Shown here: piece by piece, positions 1 to 8,970 of the stretch | Numbering within the stretch: the first letter of the stretch is position 1 | How the letters are laid out: every line of letters starts with the position of its first letter | Assembly (NCBI GenBank): GCA_937873515.1 | Contig: CALMYB010000013.1 | Span: 62,001-126,000 of the forward strand | Source of the DNA: an uncultured Acidobacteriota bacterium | GTDB taxonomy: Bacteria > Acidobacteriota > Blastocatellia > Pyrinomonadales > Pyrinomonadaceae | DNA: 64,000 bases | Direction: 5' to 3' | The notes under the pieces: model-generated | Database searches by the model: none | What the model was told of the DNA's origin: nothing | What the model saw: only the letters and a program-made list of their open reading frames with translations | Position numbers and translations under genes: made by a program

Positions 1-98
1 ATATGAAGGCAAAGGGCATCGATCCCGTAGCCGCCGCCGCGGAAGAATTTGCCGCCCAGCAGGCAAAACTAAAAGAAGATAAGGACGCGGCCTCCTAA
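1..98 (+). CDS. C-terminal end of an upstream gene (partial, unidentified)
   Basis: An open frame enters the window and ends with TAA at 96-98, five bases before the next start codon. A Met codon at 3-5 begins 31 visible residues that are Ala/Lys/Glu rich and end in a charged helix-like tail. The tight spacing to the ketosynthase gene suggests one transcript, so a fatty-acid or polyketide role is possible. The tail matches nothing I recognise, and the Met at 3 is probably internal rather than a true start. Confidence 0.55.
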   Translation, partial: MKAKGIDPVAAAAEEFAAQQAKLKEDKDAAS

Positions 99-103
99 AA
101 TAG

Positions 104-1318
104 ATGCGTAGAGTCGTTGTAACCGGAATGGGTGTCATCTCGCCCATTGGAAATGATGTAGATAGTTTTTGGAGCTCGCTTCAAGAAGGCCGTTCCGGCA
201 TCGGCCCGATCGAGAAGGTCGATGTTTCGCACCTTCGCTTCAAGAACGCGGCCGAAGTCCGCAATTTCGATCCGGCCGCCCTTTTCGATGAAAAGCTGCT
301 TTTCTGGCTCGACCCTTTCGCTCAGTATGGCGTGGCTGCTGCAAGGCAGGCCCTTATCGACAGCGGCCTCGAACTTACCGATGCGGTCAAAGACCGCACG
401 GGCGTGATCACCGGCTCGTGTCTCGGCGGCAAAATAACTGAGGATGAGCTCTACAAGAAACTTTATGCCGAAGGAATTCGGCGGCAGCCGCCCGTTGCTA
501 TCCCAAAGGCGATGAGCAACGCGGTCGCAAGCCAGGTTTCGATGGAGTTCGGCCTGACGGGCGCGACCTTTACGACATCGACCGCATGCGCATCTGCGAA
601 TCACGCGATGGGGCAGGCGTTCTGGCTCATTCGCCAGGGCACGCTCGACGCCGCATTCACGGGTGCAAGCGAAGCTCCGATCTGCACCGGCAGCCTGCAC
701 GCCTGGGAGACGATGCGTGTCGTTTCGGCCGATACTTGTCGGCCATTCTCAAAGGACCGCAGCGGAATGATACTCGGTGAAGGCGGTGCGATGTTCGTCT
801 TTGAGGAATTGGAGGCGGCAAAAGCTCGCGGAGCGAAGATCTACGCAGAGGTAGTTGGTTTCGGGATGTCTGCCGATGCTCACCATTTGACGATGCCCGC
901 ATCGGCCGGAGCTTCAAAGGCGATGCGGCTCGCGCTGGAAGATGCGAACCTTGCACGGGAACAGATCGGCTATATCAACGCCCACGGCACGGCAACGCAG
1001 GCAAATGATTCGAATGAATGTCGTGCTATCCGCGATACGTTCGGCCCGCACGCAGACAAGCTTGCCATCAGCTCTACAAAATCAATGACCGGTCACTCGC
1101 TCGGCGCCGCCGGTGCGATCGAGGCGGCGGCAACGATCCTAGCGATCAAGAACGAAGTTCTGCCGCCGACCGCAAATTACAATATTCCCGATCCCGAATG
1201 CGACCTCGATGTCATCCCGAACGAGTCGCGGCCGCGGGCTGTCGATGCAGCACTCTCGAACTCCTTTGCTTTCGGCGGCCTCAATGCCGTACTCGCTTTT
1301 CGCAGATTTGACGGCTAG
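104..1318 (+). CDS. beta-ketoacyl-ACP synthase, FabF/KAS II family
   Basis: A 404-residue thiolase-fold condensing enzyme of KAS II length, which elongates acyl chains by decarboxylative condensation of malonyl-ACP with an acyl-enzyme. The nucleophile is Cys162 in TSTACASAN; His294 (NAHGTAT), Lys326 and His331 (KSMTGHSLGAAG) complete the Cys-His-His site with the usual spacing. The glycine-rich C-terminal NSFAFGGLNA is intact. The start at 104 gives the canonical RRVVVTGMG N-terminus. It lies 21 bases upstream of an LpxL-like acyltransferase and just after another gene end, so it may serve a dedicated lipid, aryl-polyene-like or membrane-lipid pathway rather than bulk fatty acid synthesis. 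I therefore give no fabF symbol. Confidence 0.93.
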   Translation: MRRVVVTGMGVISPIGNDVDSFWSSLQEGRSGIGPIEKVDVSHLRFKNAAEVRNFDPAALFDEKLLFWLDPFAQYGVAAARQALIDSGLELTDAVKDRTGVITGSCLGGKITEDELYKKLYAEGIRRQPPVAIPKAMSNAVASQVSMEFGLTGATFTTSTACASANHAMGQAFWLIRQGTLDAAFTGASEAPICTGSLHAWETMRVVSADTCRPFSKDRSGMILGEGGAMFVFEELEAAKARGAKIYAEVVGFGMSADAHHLTMPASAGASKAMRLALEDANLAREQIGYINAHGTATQANDSNECRAIRDTFGPHADKLAISSTKSMTGHSLGAAGAIEAAATILAIKNEVLPPTANYNIPDPECDLDVIPNESRPRAVDAALSNSFAFGGLNAVLAFRRFDG

Positions 1319-1339
1319 GAGACTAAACTCTATTCGCAG

Positions 1340-2293
1340 ATGGCGAAAAAGGCGACCTTTCAGATTTGGGCCGAATATGTGCCCGTGCGGGCGATCTTGG
1401 GGATCCTTTCGATCCTCCCGCGAAAGCTCGCTGTCAGAACGGGCATCGCTCTCGCAAAAGCGTTCTATTCGCTGACCGGCGGGCGCAAAGAGATCGCGCT
1501 GAAGAACCTCGCGATCGCCTTTCCGGAGAAGGACGAAGGCCAATGGCTCGCTCTTCTAAAAGCATCATTCGCAAACCTTGGCCGGGTTCTCGGCGACTTC
1601 AGCCAGTTCAATAAGATGACCAGCGAACAGCTCGAGGCTCTTGTAGAGTTCGAGTTTGAGCGGCCTGAATTCGTCAACTCACCCGAACGGGCGCATATAG
1701 ACGAGCAGCGTTCTAAAGGCCGCGGAATGATCCTTGTCGGGCCGCATTTAGGGAATTGGGAGATCGGCGTCTTCGCCTATTCGGCCGCGCGCGAACCGCT
1801 CACTTATCTTGCGCGTCCGCTCGATAATCCAAAGATCGAGGAGTTTGTCGCCCGTCTGCGGTCGCGTTTTGGAAATCGGTCTATAAACAAAACGAATTCG
1901 GTCTCCGCTGCCTTCGAGATACTCCGCTCCGGCGGTATCCTCGGCGCATTGCCGGACGTGAATATGCACCCGAAGGACGGCATTTTCGTACCGTTCTTTG
2001 GCGTCGAAGCATGTACGACATGCGGCCTTGCGATGCTCGCGATGCGGACGAATGCAATGATAATGCCTATGTGCTGCGTCTGGAATGATGAGAAAAGTAA
2101 ATATGTTGTCCGTTACGGTTCGGTGATCGAACCCGCGGCGACGGCGATCACGGACCGAAACGCCGAAATTTACCGTCTGACCGCCGAAATGACCGCCGAA
2201 ATGGAAAGGTTTATCCGGCTTGCTCCCGATCAATGGATCTGGACGCACAAGCGCTGGAAGACGCGTCCGGCCGGAGAATCGCCGATCTATTGA
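1340..2293 (+). CDS. lysophospholipid/lipid A acyltransferase (LpxL/HtrB-like)
   Basis: A 317-residue member of the bacterial lipid A biosynthesis acyltransferase family, which moves an acyl chain from acyl-ACP to a lipid acceptor at the inner membrane. The HX4E catalytic box is seen as HLGNWE (His136-Glu141), after a hydrophobic N-terminal stretch (about residues 17-45) that should anchor it. The WIWTHKRWKTRP stretch near the C-terminus is typical of the family. It follows the ketosynthase gene by 21 bases on the same strand, which suggests joint production and transfer of a special acyl chain. The exact acceptor (lipid A, another glycolipid or an aminolipid) cannot be told from sequence. 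Confidence 0.88.
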   Translation: MAKKATFQIWAEYVPVRAILGILSILPRKLAVRTGIALAKAFYSLTGGRKEIALKNLAIAFPEKDEGQWLALLKASFANLGRVLGDFSQFNKMTSEQLEALVEFEFERPEFVNSPERAHIDEQRSKGRGMILVGPHLGNWEIGVFAYSAAREPLTYLARPLDNPKIEEFVARLRSRFGNRSINKTNSVSAAFEILRSGGILGALPDVNMHPKDGIFVPFFGVEACTTCGLAMLAMRTNAMIMPMCCVWNDEKSKYVVRYGSVIEPAATAITDRNAEIYRLTAEMTAEMERFIRLAPDQWIWTHKRWKTRPAGESPIY

Positions 2294-2381
2294 CCTTCCG
2301 ACCGCATCAGCTCGCTTTGATGCCCCGCGAAGTCGAGTGTTAGACTATTAGGTTTCATAGAGGCAACGGAGATAAACCGTT

Positions 2382-5300
2382 GTGTTTGCTAATATGTCTG
2401 ACGCTTTTGTAACTGGGAATGATTTTGAGCTTGGTATTGCCGGGTTCGCCTTTGCCGACCTTTTTAACGCCTACAAGCTCAAGGAACTCGCCGAGATTTT
2501 CTACGCGGACGTTGTCGAAAAGGAACCTGTGATCGGCGAAGCTCTGCAGAAGTACATCGCAGCACGCGGGCAAGGTTTCGAACGAAAGGTCGAGTCAAAG
2601 ATCCTCACCGATGCAGCCCCGTTCCTCTCAGAATTCATAGCTCGCCTATTCAAGATCGGGCCTGACCGCGAAGACCTCGCACACGACATCACGGTTCAAA
2701 ATCCGGTTTGGCGCTACAAGTTCTTCGTCCAGCGTCGCGCCGTAAAGAAGTTCAAACCGGAACAGCTCGCCGAACTCAACGAGGCCGAATTGTGGCGTGC
2801 AGTTACCGAATTGCGAAACACGGCGTTCGACGAAACCCTAATACATGACGAGGAGCTTTCAATTTCTGAGATAACGTGCCGTCTGCTTGACGCAGAAGAG
2901 TTTTTGAAAAAGGAGCACGAGGAGACGCCTTCGTCGATCAGCGACACGATCGCACACGTCAAAATGGCGTACGAAGCTCACAAAGATTCGGCTTTCGGAA
3001 AGGCGTACGCAAGCTTCGTTATCGGAGAGGATGCGGCCGGCGACCTGCTTGCGGTAAAGGCCGCTCTTTCGCTTATTGAAGCGTGGACGGCAGCAGCATT
3101 CGCCGGCAAGAGCCGAAAATGGTACAGCTTCAAGGTCCCGCATGCCCTCAATTATCAAAACCTTGTGCATCTGATCCATCCGATGCCGAACTTCCAGAAC
3201 GTGATCCAAGGCTCGGAGGATGAGCTGCGTCGTCGCGACGGATTTAAGCTGACCGACGATCGCGGCACGATGCGAGATGCATTGTTCGAGATCGATTATT
3301 GCCTTATCTGCCACGAACGGGGCAAAGACAGCTGCTCGACCGGACTTCACGAAGCAGATGGGTCGCTCAAACGCAATCCGCTCGGCATCTCGACCGAAGG
3401 ATGTCCGCTCGATGAACGCATCTCCGAGATGCACCTGGTCAAGAAGCAGGGAGATTCGATCGGTGCCCTCGCTCTTGTAGCGATCGACAACCCGATGTGC
3501 GCAGGCACGGGCCATCGTATCTGCAATGATTGTATGAAGGGCTGCATTTTCCAGAAGCAGGATCCCGTGAACATTCCGCTTGCGGAGACATCGGTGCTGA
3601 CGGACGTACTAAAACTTCCCTACGGATTCGAGATCTACAATCTTCTCACGCGTTGGAATCCGCTCAACGCACGCAGGCCGTACCAGCTTCCATACTCCGG
3701 CAAGAACGTACTCGTCGTCGGCCTCGGGCCCGCGGGCTATACGCTTGCGCATTATCTCTTGAACGAAGGCTTCGGCGTCGTCGGCATTGATGGACTGAAG
3801 ATCGAGCCGCTCCCCGATGTTTGGACGGGCAAGCTCGGCCGCGAATGCCCAAAGCCGATCCAGGACATCGAAGAGATAACGCAGCCGCTCGACGAGCGGA
3901 TCCTGTCGGGGTTCGGCGGAGTGTCGGAATACGGCATCACCGTCCGTTGGGACAAGAATTTCTTGACGATAGTTCAGCTGATGCTTTCGCGGCGAAAACG
4001 TTTTCGTGCCTACGGCGGCATTCGGTTTGGCGGAACCGTAACCATTGAAGACGCTTGGAATTACGGGTTCGACCACATAGCGATCGCGACCGGTGCCGGC
4101 CGCCCGACGATCGTCCCGATGAAGAACAATCTGATCCGCGGCATCCGCCAGGCCTCGGACTTCTTGATGGCATTGCAGCTAACAGGAGCCTTCAAGAAAG
4201 ATACGCTCTCGAATCTGCAGGTAAGGATGCCTGCGGTCGTCATCGGCGGCGGTTTGACCGGGATCGATACCGCGACCGAGCTTTTCGCATACTATCCGAT
4301 CCAGTGCGAGAAGATGCTCGACCGCTATGAAGAGGTCGCAGCAGAGTTCGGCGAAGAGGCGGCTCTCGCGATCTTCGACGGCGAGGAACGCGGCACACTT
4401 CAGGAATTTCTGGATCACGGACGTGAGATCCGCGCAGAACGCATGCGTGCAAAAGAGGCAGGTGAGGAGCCGAATTTTGTACCGCTAGTCAGATCTTGGG
4501 GCGGCGTCTCGCTTGTTTATCGCAAACGCCTTCAGGATTCGCCCGCTTATCGGCTCAATCATGAAGAGGTTCAAAAGGCGCTCGAAGAAGGCATCGAGTT
4601 CGTCGAATGCATGAATCCGACCGAGGCCGTTCCCGACGAATTCAATGCTGTGAAAGCGATCAAATTCGAGCGGCTCGAACACGACGAAGAGACCGGCAAA
4701 TTCAAACCGACTGGTGATATTCACGAGTTTCCCGCTCGCACCGTTTGCGTCGCCGCCGGCACCTCGCCGAACGTGATCTACGAGAAGGAGAAGCCGGGAA
4801 CTTTCCAGATGGACGAGTGGCGGCAGTTCTTTAAGCCGTTCAACGCGATCGAGAACGACAAAGGCAAGTTTGAACTTGTAGAGGCACCGAAAGGCAAGAC
4901 GGGCTTTTTCACTTCCTACGATCACGACGGCAAGTTCATCAGCTACTACGGTGATAACCATCCGAAATATGCCGGGAACGTCGTCCGCGCAATGGCATCC
5001 GCAAAGCACGGGTACGAACACGTTGCGCGTCTTTTCCAGAATGAGATCGCGAGCCGCGGCGAGATGCCGCAAGCGGAACGCGATGCCATTTTCGACCGCC
5101 TGGAAGCAACGCTTGATGAACAGCTCCGAGCTTTTGTCGTGAAGGTAGAACGGCTCACGCCGACGATCGTCGAGATCATCGTTAAGGCTCCGGTGCAGGC
5201 GCGAAAATTCGAGCCGGGCCAGTTCTATCGGCTGCAGAATTTCGAGACGACGGCGCCGATCGTTGACGGCTCGAAATTCATGATGGAAGGCCTCGCGTTG

Positions 5301-6113
5301 ACCGGTGCGTGGGTCGATGTCGGCAAAGGACTGCTCTCGATGATCGTACTCGAAATGGGCACCTCTTCGCGGCTTTGCTCGCTTCTTAAAGAGGGCGAGG
5401 AGGTCCTCGTAATGGGGCCGACCGGAACGCCGACCGAGATCCCGACCGGCGAGAATGTGCTTCTCGCAGGCGGCGGACTCGGCAACGCCGTGCTGTTCTC
5501 GATCGCGAAGGCAATCCGCGATAACGGCAACAAGGTGATCTACTTTGCCGGCTACAAGAACGGCAGCGACCTCTTCAAACGCGAAGAGATCGAGGCATCG
5601 ACCGATCAGATCATCTGGGCGACAGATTTTGGCGATGCGATAGTTCCGGCTCGTCCCCAAGACGCTCATTTCCGCGGGAATATTGTGCAGGCGATGATCG
5701 CCTACGGCGAAGGCAAATTGGGCGGAAGATCCGTCGAACTAAGCGGCGTTGACCGCATCATCGCGATCGGTTCAGACCGCATGATGAACGGCGTACGCGA
5801 AGCTCGCCATACAACGCTCAAATCGTATCTGAAGGCTGACCACGTCGCGATCGGCTCGATCAACTCGCCGATGCAGTGCATGATGAAGGAGGTCTGTGCT
5901 CAATGTCTGCAGCGACACGTCAATCCGCACACGGGCGAAGAATTCTTTGTCTTCTCATGCTTTAACCAAGATCAGGCACTCGATTTTGTTGATTTCAAGA
6001 ACTTGAATGAACGCCTAAAGGCCAACAGCATTCAGGAAAAACTGACAAACCTCTGGCTCGATAGGGCGTTCAGCAAGGATGAGTTCAAGGTCGCCTACCA
6101 GCTGACGAACTGA
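2382..6113 (+). CDS. giant fused FAD/Fe-S oxidoreductase (GltD-like core plus PyrK/FNR-like tail)
   Basis: This 1243-residue protein has a novel-looking helical N-terminus (1-300), then eight cysteines in two groups (307, 310, 318, 341 and 373, 381, 384, 388) that resemble the two [4Fe-4S] sites of the GltD-type N-terminal domain. An FAD-binding GLGPAG follows at 447-452 and a second Rossmann GGGLTG near 620. From about 914 there is a ferredoxin-reductase-like module with a FAD-contact segment (GQFYRLQNFE) and an NAD(P) site (LLAGGGLGNAV). The tail carries Cys1166, 1172, 1175 and 1193, the [2Fe-2S] pattern of PyrK-type electron-transfer subunits. It is probably a cytosolic electron-bifurcating or NAD(P)H-ferredoxin type enzyme; the substrate is unknown. 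The GTG at 2382 has GGAG ten bases upstream; ATG 2394 is an alternative start. Confidence 0.8.
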   Translation: MFANMSDAFVTGNDFELGIAGFAFADLFNAYKLKELAEIFYADVVEKEPVIGEALQKYIAARGQGFERKVESKILTDAAPFLSEFIARLFKIGPDREDLAHDITVQNPVWRYKFFVQRRAVKKFKPEQLAELNEAELWRAVTELRNTAFDETLIHDEELSISEITCRLLDAEEFLKKEHEETPSSISDTIAHVKMAYEAHKDSAFGKAYASFVIGEDAAGDLLAVKAALSLIEAWTAAAFAGKSRKWYSFKVPHALNYQNLVHLIHPMPNFQNVIQGSEDELRRRDGFKLTDDRGTMRDALFEIDYCLICHERGKDSCSTGLHEADGSLKRNPLGISTEGCPLDERISEMHLVKKQGDSIGALALVAIDNPMCAGTGHRICNDCMKGCIFQKQDPVNIPLAETSVLTDVLKLPYGFEIYNLLTRWNPLNARRPYQLPYSGKNVLVVGLGPAGYTLAHYLLNEGFGVVGIDGLKIEPLPDVWTGKLGRECPKPIQDIEEITQPLDERILSGFGGVSEYGITVRWDKNFLTIVQLMLSRRKRFRAYGGIRFGGTVTIEDAWNYGFDHIAIATGAGRPTIVPMKNNLIRGIRQASDFLMALQLTGAFKKDTLSNLQVRMPAVVIGGGLTGIDTATELFAYYPIQCEKMLDRYEEVAAEFGEEAALAIFDGEERGTLQEFLDHGREIRAERMRAKEAGEEPNFVPLVRSWGGVSLVYRKRLQDSPAYRLNHEEVQKALEEGIEFVECMNPTEAVPDEFNAVKAIKFERLEHDEETGKFKPTGDIHEFPARTVCVAAGTSPNVIYEKEKPGTFQMDEWRQFFKPFNAIENDKGKFELVEAPKGKTGFFTSYDHDGKFISYYGDNHPKYAGNVVRAMASAKHGYEHVARLFQNEIASRGEMPQAERDAIFDRLEATLDEQLRAFVVKVERLTPTIVEIIVKAPVQARKFEPGQFYRLQNFETTAPIVDGSKFMMEGLALTGAWVDVGKGLLSMIVLEMGTSSRLCSLLKEGEEVLVMGPTGTPTEIPTGENVLLAGGGLGNAVLFSIAKAIRDNGNKVIYFAGYKNGSDLFKREEIEASTDQIIWATDFGDAIVPARPQDAHFRGNIVQAMIAYGEGKLGGRSVELSGVDRIIAIGSDRMMNGVREARHTTLKSYLKADHVAIGSINSPMQCMMKEVCAQCLQRHVNPHTGEEFFVFSCFNQDQALDFVDFKNLNERLKANSIQEKLTNLWLDRAFSKDEFKVAYQLTN

Positions 6114-6124
6114 GCATCCATAGG

Positions 6125-6156
6125 CATCAAGGCATCAAGAATTTGATGCCTTGATG
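6125..6156. repeat. perfect 14-bp inverted repeat between the oxidoreductase gene and vapB
   Basis: The arm CATCAAGGCATCAA at 6125-6138 is mirrored exactly at 6143-6156 around a 4-base GAAT loop; the arm itself contains a tandem GGCATCAA. It lies 11 bases after the oxidoreductase stop and directly in front of the vapBC promoter -35 box. There is no T-run on the plus strand, so it is a weak intrinsic terminator. It could end the upstream transcript or serve as an operator for the VapBC complex. Confidence 0.75.
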
Positions 6157-6186
6157 TTGACCCCATTTTATCCTTTCAGCTATAAT
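6157..6186 (+). promoter_or_regulatory. vapBC promoter, near-consensus sigma-70
   Basis: TTGACC at 6157-6162 and a perfect TATAAT at 6181-6186 are 18 bases apart. The vapB ATG starts only ten bases after the -10 box, so the transcript should begin within a few bases of the start codon. No Shine-Dalgarno sequence is present, which points to leaderless or near-leaderless translation. Confidence 0.75.
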
Positions 6187-6195
6187 TGAGTTGCT

Positions 6196-6447
6196 ATGAG
6201 AACGACACTCACGATTGATGACGATAATGCTTTCGGCCTGAAAAAGATCCAAAAGGAGTTCCCCGAGCGATCATTCAAGGAAGTCCTGAACGACGTCATC
6301 CGAAATGGCCTTAAGGCGAACACCAGAAGGCAGAAAAAGCAGGAACGCTTCGTGGTGAAGCCTTTCAATCTCGGTCTTAGAGAAGGCCTTAGCTACGATA
6401 ACATCGAAGAATTGCTCGATATAGTTGAGGGTCCATTTCGTCGATGA
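6196..6447 (+). CDS. VapB-like antitoxin (ribbon-helix-helix type)
   Basis: An 83-residue protein that starts with MRTTLTIDDD, the beta-strand opening of ribbon-helix-helix antitoxins, followed by a helix pair (SFKEVLNDVIRNGL) and a basic linker. Such antitoxins dimerise through the N-terminus to bind the operator and use the C-terminal tail to block the toxin. The C-terminal part (residues 50-83) has the Leu/Tyr/acidic content expected of a toxin-binding arm. The stop overlaps the toxin start by four bases (ATGA), which gives translational coupling. The inverted repeat upstream of the promoter is a plausible autoregulatory site. Confidence 0.8.
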   Translation: MRTTLTIDDDNAFGLKKIQKEFPERSFKEVLNDVIRNGLKANTRRQKKQERFVVKPFNLGLREGLSYDNIEELLDIVEGPFRR

Positions 6448-6875
6448 TCTTTCCTGACGTAAACATACTTCTTTACTCTTACGATCAAGGCAGCAAGTTC
6501 CACGCCGAGGCAAAAAAGTGGCTTGAGGACAATCTTTCTGATAACGAGGTCTTCTTTTCGTGGCACACGATCACAGGCTTTCTCCGCATCGTAACGCATC
6601 CGAGTATCCTAAAGGATCCCGCCCCTTTGTCCGAAGCAGTTCAAAGAGTCAGCTCCTGGCTGGAACGCGAAAACATTCACTTAGTCTCGTTCGAGAAACG
6701 AAACTGGCCGCTTTTTGCTAAGACGCTTGTCGAGGGCCAGGCGACGGGGAGTCTTGTGATGGATGCACATATCGCCGCCCTTGCACTTTCGTGCGGGGCG
6801 AACGTGGCGAGTACGGACCGCGACTTCTCACGTTTCCCGGGTCTGAGGGTGTTTGACCCGATCAACAACATCTAG
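6444..6875 (+). CDS. VapC-like PIN-domain toxin ribonuclease
   Basis: A 143-residue PIN-domain protein that would cleave RNA in a Mg-dependent manner when freed from its antitoxin. Acidic residues stand at the expected places: Asp5 in the N-terminal PDVN, Asp107 in MDAHIAALAL, and Asp125/Asp127 in STDRDFSRFPGL. The central TGFLRIVTHP segment replaces the classic Glu-containing motif, as in the subfamily with AFLRLATNP-like sequences. The gene overlaps vapB by four bases. Its stop shares the tetramer CTAG with the stop of the convergent GNAT gene. Target RNA is unknown. Confidence 0.85.
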   Translation: MIFPDVNILLYSYDQGSKFHAEAKKWLEDNLSDNEVFFSWHTITGFLRIVTHPSILKDPAPLSEAVQRVSSWLERENIHLVSFEKRNWPLFAKTLVEGQATGSLVMDAHIAALALSCGANVASTDRDFSRFPGLRVFDPINNI

Positions 6876-7963
6876 GCAGAGGCGTCCAGGTTCGATTCCT
6901 CGAATATCGTCGTGTCCGAATCGCCGCGGGTAACGAACCACTGTGTCGCATCGAGTGCGATCCCCTTTGCTGCGTCAGATTTAACCATCAATAGCAGCGG
7001 GCTTTTTGTCCGGAAGAATCCTTGCCTTCGGAGCACAGCCTCGGCTTGGGCGTTGAGCACGTCTGTTACGACGCGGCCAACTCTGCGTTCAACCGCGAGC
7101 TTTAATGCAGCGTTGACCAGCGCATCGGCGGTCTCGGGCGGTGCTTCTTCAAAAAAGATGTCGCTGATCGCTGCCTTTTCAATGACGCCGTGCGAATTCG
7201 GTGCCCGGAAGTAGAGGACAATGTAACCAAGCAGCTTTTCTGCATAAAAATACCCGAGCACCTCGAATCTCTTATTCGGCTGTTCAAAATACTGCCAATT
7301 CAAAAACTCTGAACGGCGAACAGCGATACAACTTCGTGTGGCGGACGCATTCTCCCAAAGTCGATCGGCCGTATCATCGAAACGCTCAATCCGTCCTATC
7401 TCACCGTTGGATGGCCTGGTCTTCGCGACAGCTTGCCGCCGCAATGAATACAGCGCGTTCGCGGCCTTCCTAACCAACGTCTTCAGCCCGGAGCCCGAAA
7501 GGAATGCATTGCCGGGGAAAAGAACGCGTGTATATCTTGGGATCGACGCGACGATCTTCCAGCCGCGAGCTTCGAGCAGCTCCGGTGATTTCTGTTCGTG
7601 CGTATTTATGCCGAGCCGTATCGGGCGAAATTCTTCGGCGAGGCCGACGAGTCGCTTTGCGATCCCGCGGCGGCGGTAATTCTCGTCAATGATCAGATCG
7701 AGGATCCAGATCGTCTTGTGCGTCTCTTCGCCGATCTTGATCTTGGTCTCGATCGCCGCAAGGTGCCCAACGATCCTTTTGCCGTCAAGAGCGATCCAGA
7801 TCGGCAGGTCGCTCGAATCAGTTAAGGGGTTCTTCAGGTAATGCCATTCCCAAAAGTCACGATCGCTTCGCCGCAGGTCGTTGGCATACACTCGACGCAG
7901 GAAAGCAAGCAATGCGCCCAGGTCACCGAGCGTGAATTGTCGTGCCTGTAAGCCCTCGTCCAT
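6872..7963 (-). CDS. GNAT-family acyltransferase
   Basis: A 363-residue protein. The N-terminal half carries a GNAT fold with the acyl-CoA pyrophosphate loop RRRGIA after ILDLIIDENY, and the C-terminal half has a second, weaker GNAT-like region ending in VLRRQGFF. The start is taken at ATG 7963 because it overlaps the asparaginase stop as TAATG and opens the conserved fold; an upstream in-frame extension lies inside the asparaginase gene and reads like a shadow. Translational coupling to the asparaginase is likely. The acceptor substrate is not evident; double-GNAT proteins of this size are often N-acyltransferases in cell-surface or antibiotic-modifying settings. Confidence 0.75.
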   Translation of the reverse strand: MDEGLQARQFTLGDLGALLAFLRRVYANDLRRSDRDFWEWHYLKNPLTDSSDLPIWIALDGKRIVGHLAAIETKIKIGEETHKTIWILDLIIDENYRRRGIAKRLVGLAEEFRPIRLGINTHEQKSPELLEARGWKIVASIPRYTRVLFPGNAFLSGSGLKTLVRKAANALYSLRRQAVAKTRPSNGEIGRIERFDDTADRLWENASATRSCIAVRRSEFLNWQYFEQPNKRFEVLGYFYAEKLLGYIVLYFRAPNSHGVIEKAAISDIFFEEAPPETADALVNAALKLAVERRVGRVVTDVLNAQAEAVLRRQGFFRTKSPLLLMVKSDAAKGIALDATQWFVTRGDSDTTIFEESNLDASA

Positions 7964-8964
7964 TAAAGCTCGACCGCTTCGACCCGGCCGACAATGTCGC
8001 CGCGTCGATTCTTGATCGGCATCGGCGAAAGGTCCGGCATTGCGTCGCTCTCGAGGATGCCAAGTTTCTTGAGGATCGCAACCGCCACGACCGGCCGTGC
8101 ACGCAGATCGTCTCCGTCCGCGATCTTCATTGCGATGCCGAGCCCGCTCGGATATCGTTCCGAAGGCAGGATGCCGCAAGACCAAACACCGTCGGCGCCG
8201 ATCTTCGACACTAAGGAGGCGTTCCCCGCGCGCATCAACGTGGTATCAAGCCTCGTCGAACCGCCGACGAGTTCCGGGTACTCGGTCATTGCGGCAACGA
8301 TGCGTCGGCAGGCGGCTTGCGTGATCTCAGGAAAGCGTGCCGGGTTAACGAGATTTGCATAACACTTTGCCATCGCAGTGACAGGAAGACAAAAGTTCGG
8401 AGCGGCGCATCCGTCCGTCCCGAGCGAGATCTCCTCAGTTTCTCCGAAATCCTTTACGCACCGAATTATGCGTCCTTGAATGCGGTTGTCGGGCGATTCG
8501 TAGTCCTCGGTTCCTGAACCAATATGCCTTGCGAAAGCGAGCATCGCGGAATGCTTCCCCGAACAATTGTTGTGCAGCTGCGTCGGCTCTTCGCCGGCCC
8601 TTTTCATACGCGAAGTAGTTGCAGAATCGAACGGAAAATGTGAGCCGCAGCGAAGATCGCTTTCTACGAATCCCGACTTCTTGAGCATCGATGCAGCGAT
8701 CTCAACATGTCGGTCTTCGCCTGAATGCGAGGCAACGGCGAGGGCGACCTCCTGCTCGTCATAACCGAATGCGTCGGCTGCACCGCTCGTCAGATTCGGT
8801 ATGAATTGGAAAGGCTTTGCTGCGGACCGAAAATACGTTGAAATCGAAGGATCGCCGATCGAGAGCACAAAACCGCCCGTTCCATCGATCACCGCCACGT
8901 GGCCGGTATGGACGGATTCAACATTTTCGCCGCGGTAAACATTTGCGAGAATTTTAGAGTTCAT
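7963..8964 (-). CDS. L-asparaginase, type II thermolabile family (Asparaginase_II)
   Basis: A 333-residue enzyme of the Asparaginase_II family, known from rhizobia and structurally related to serine-dependent amidases rather than to the E. coli enzymes. It should hydrolyse asparagine to aspartate and ammonia in the cytosol. Family marks are RSAAKPFQ near residue 47, AVASHSGE near 77 and LHNNCSGKHSAM near 132, and there is no signal peptide. The stop overlaps the GNAT start by one base (TAATG), and the gene lies just downstream of recN on the same strand. The family is also annotated as an uncharacterised protease-like group, so the substrate is family-level knowledge. Confidence 0.88.
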   Translation of the reverse strand: MNSKILANVYRGENVESVHTGHVAVIDGTGGFVLSIGDPSISTYFRSAAKPFQFIPNLTSGAADAFGYDEQEVALAVASHSGEDRHVEIAASMLKKSGFVESDLRCGSHFPFDSATTSRMKRAGEEPTQLHNNCSGKHSAMLAFARHIGSGTEDYESPDNRIQGRIIRCVKDFGETEEISLGTDGCAAPNFCLPVTAMAKCYANLVNPARFPEITQAACRRIVAAMTEYPELVGGSTRLDTTLMRAGNASLVSKIGADGVWSCGILPSERYPSGLGIAMKIADGDDLRARPVVAVAILKKLGILESDAMPDLSPMPIKNRRGDIVGRVEAVEL

Positions 8965-8970
8965 CTTCGT

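Noticed and set aside
4485..5669. A 394-codon open frame on the minus strand inside the fused oxidoreductase gene
   Set aside because: It is antisense to a gene with clear cofactor motifs, has no family character, and arises from biased codon usage.
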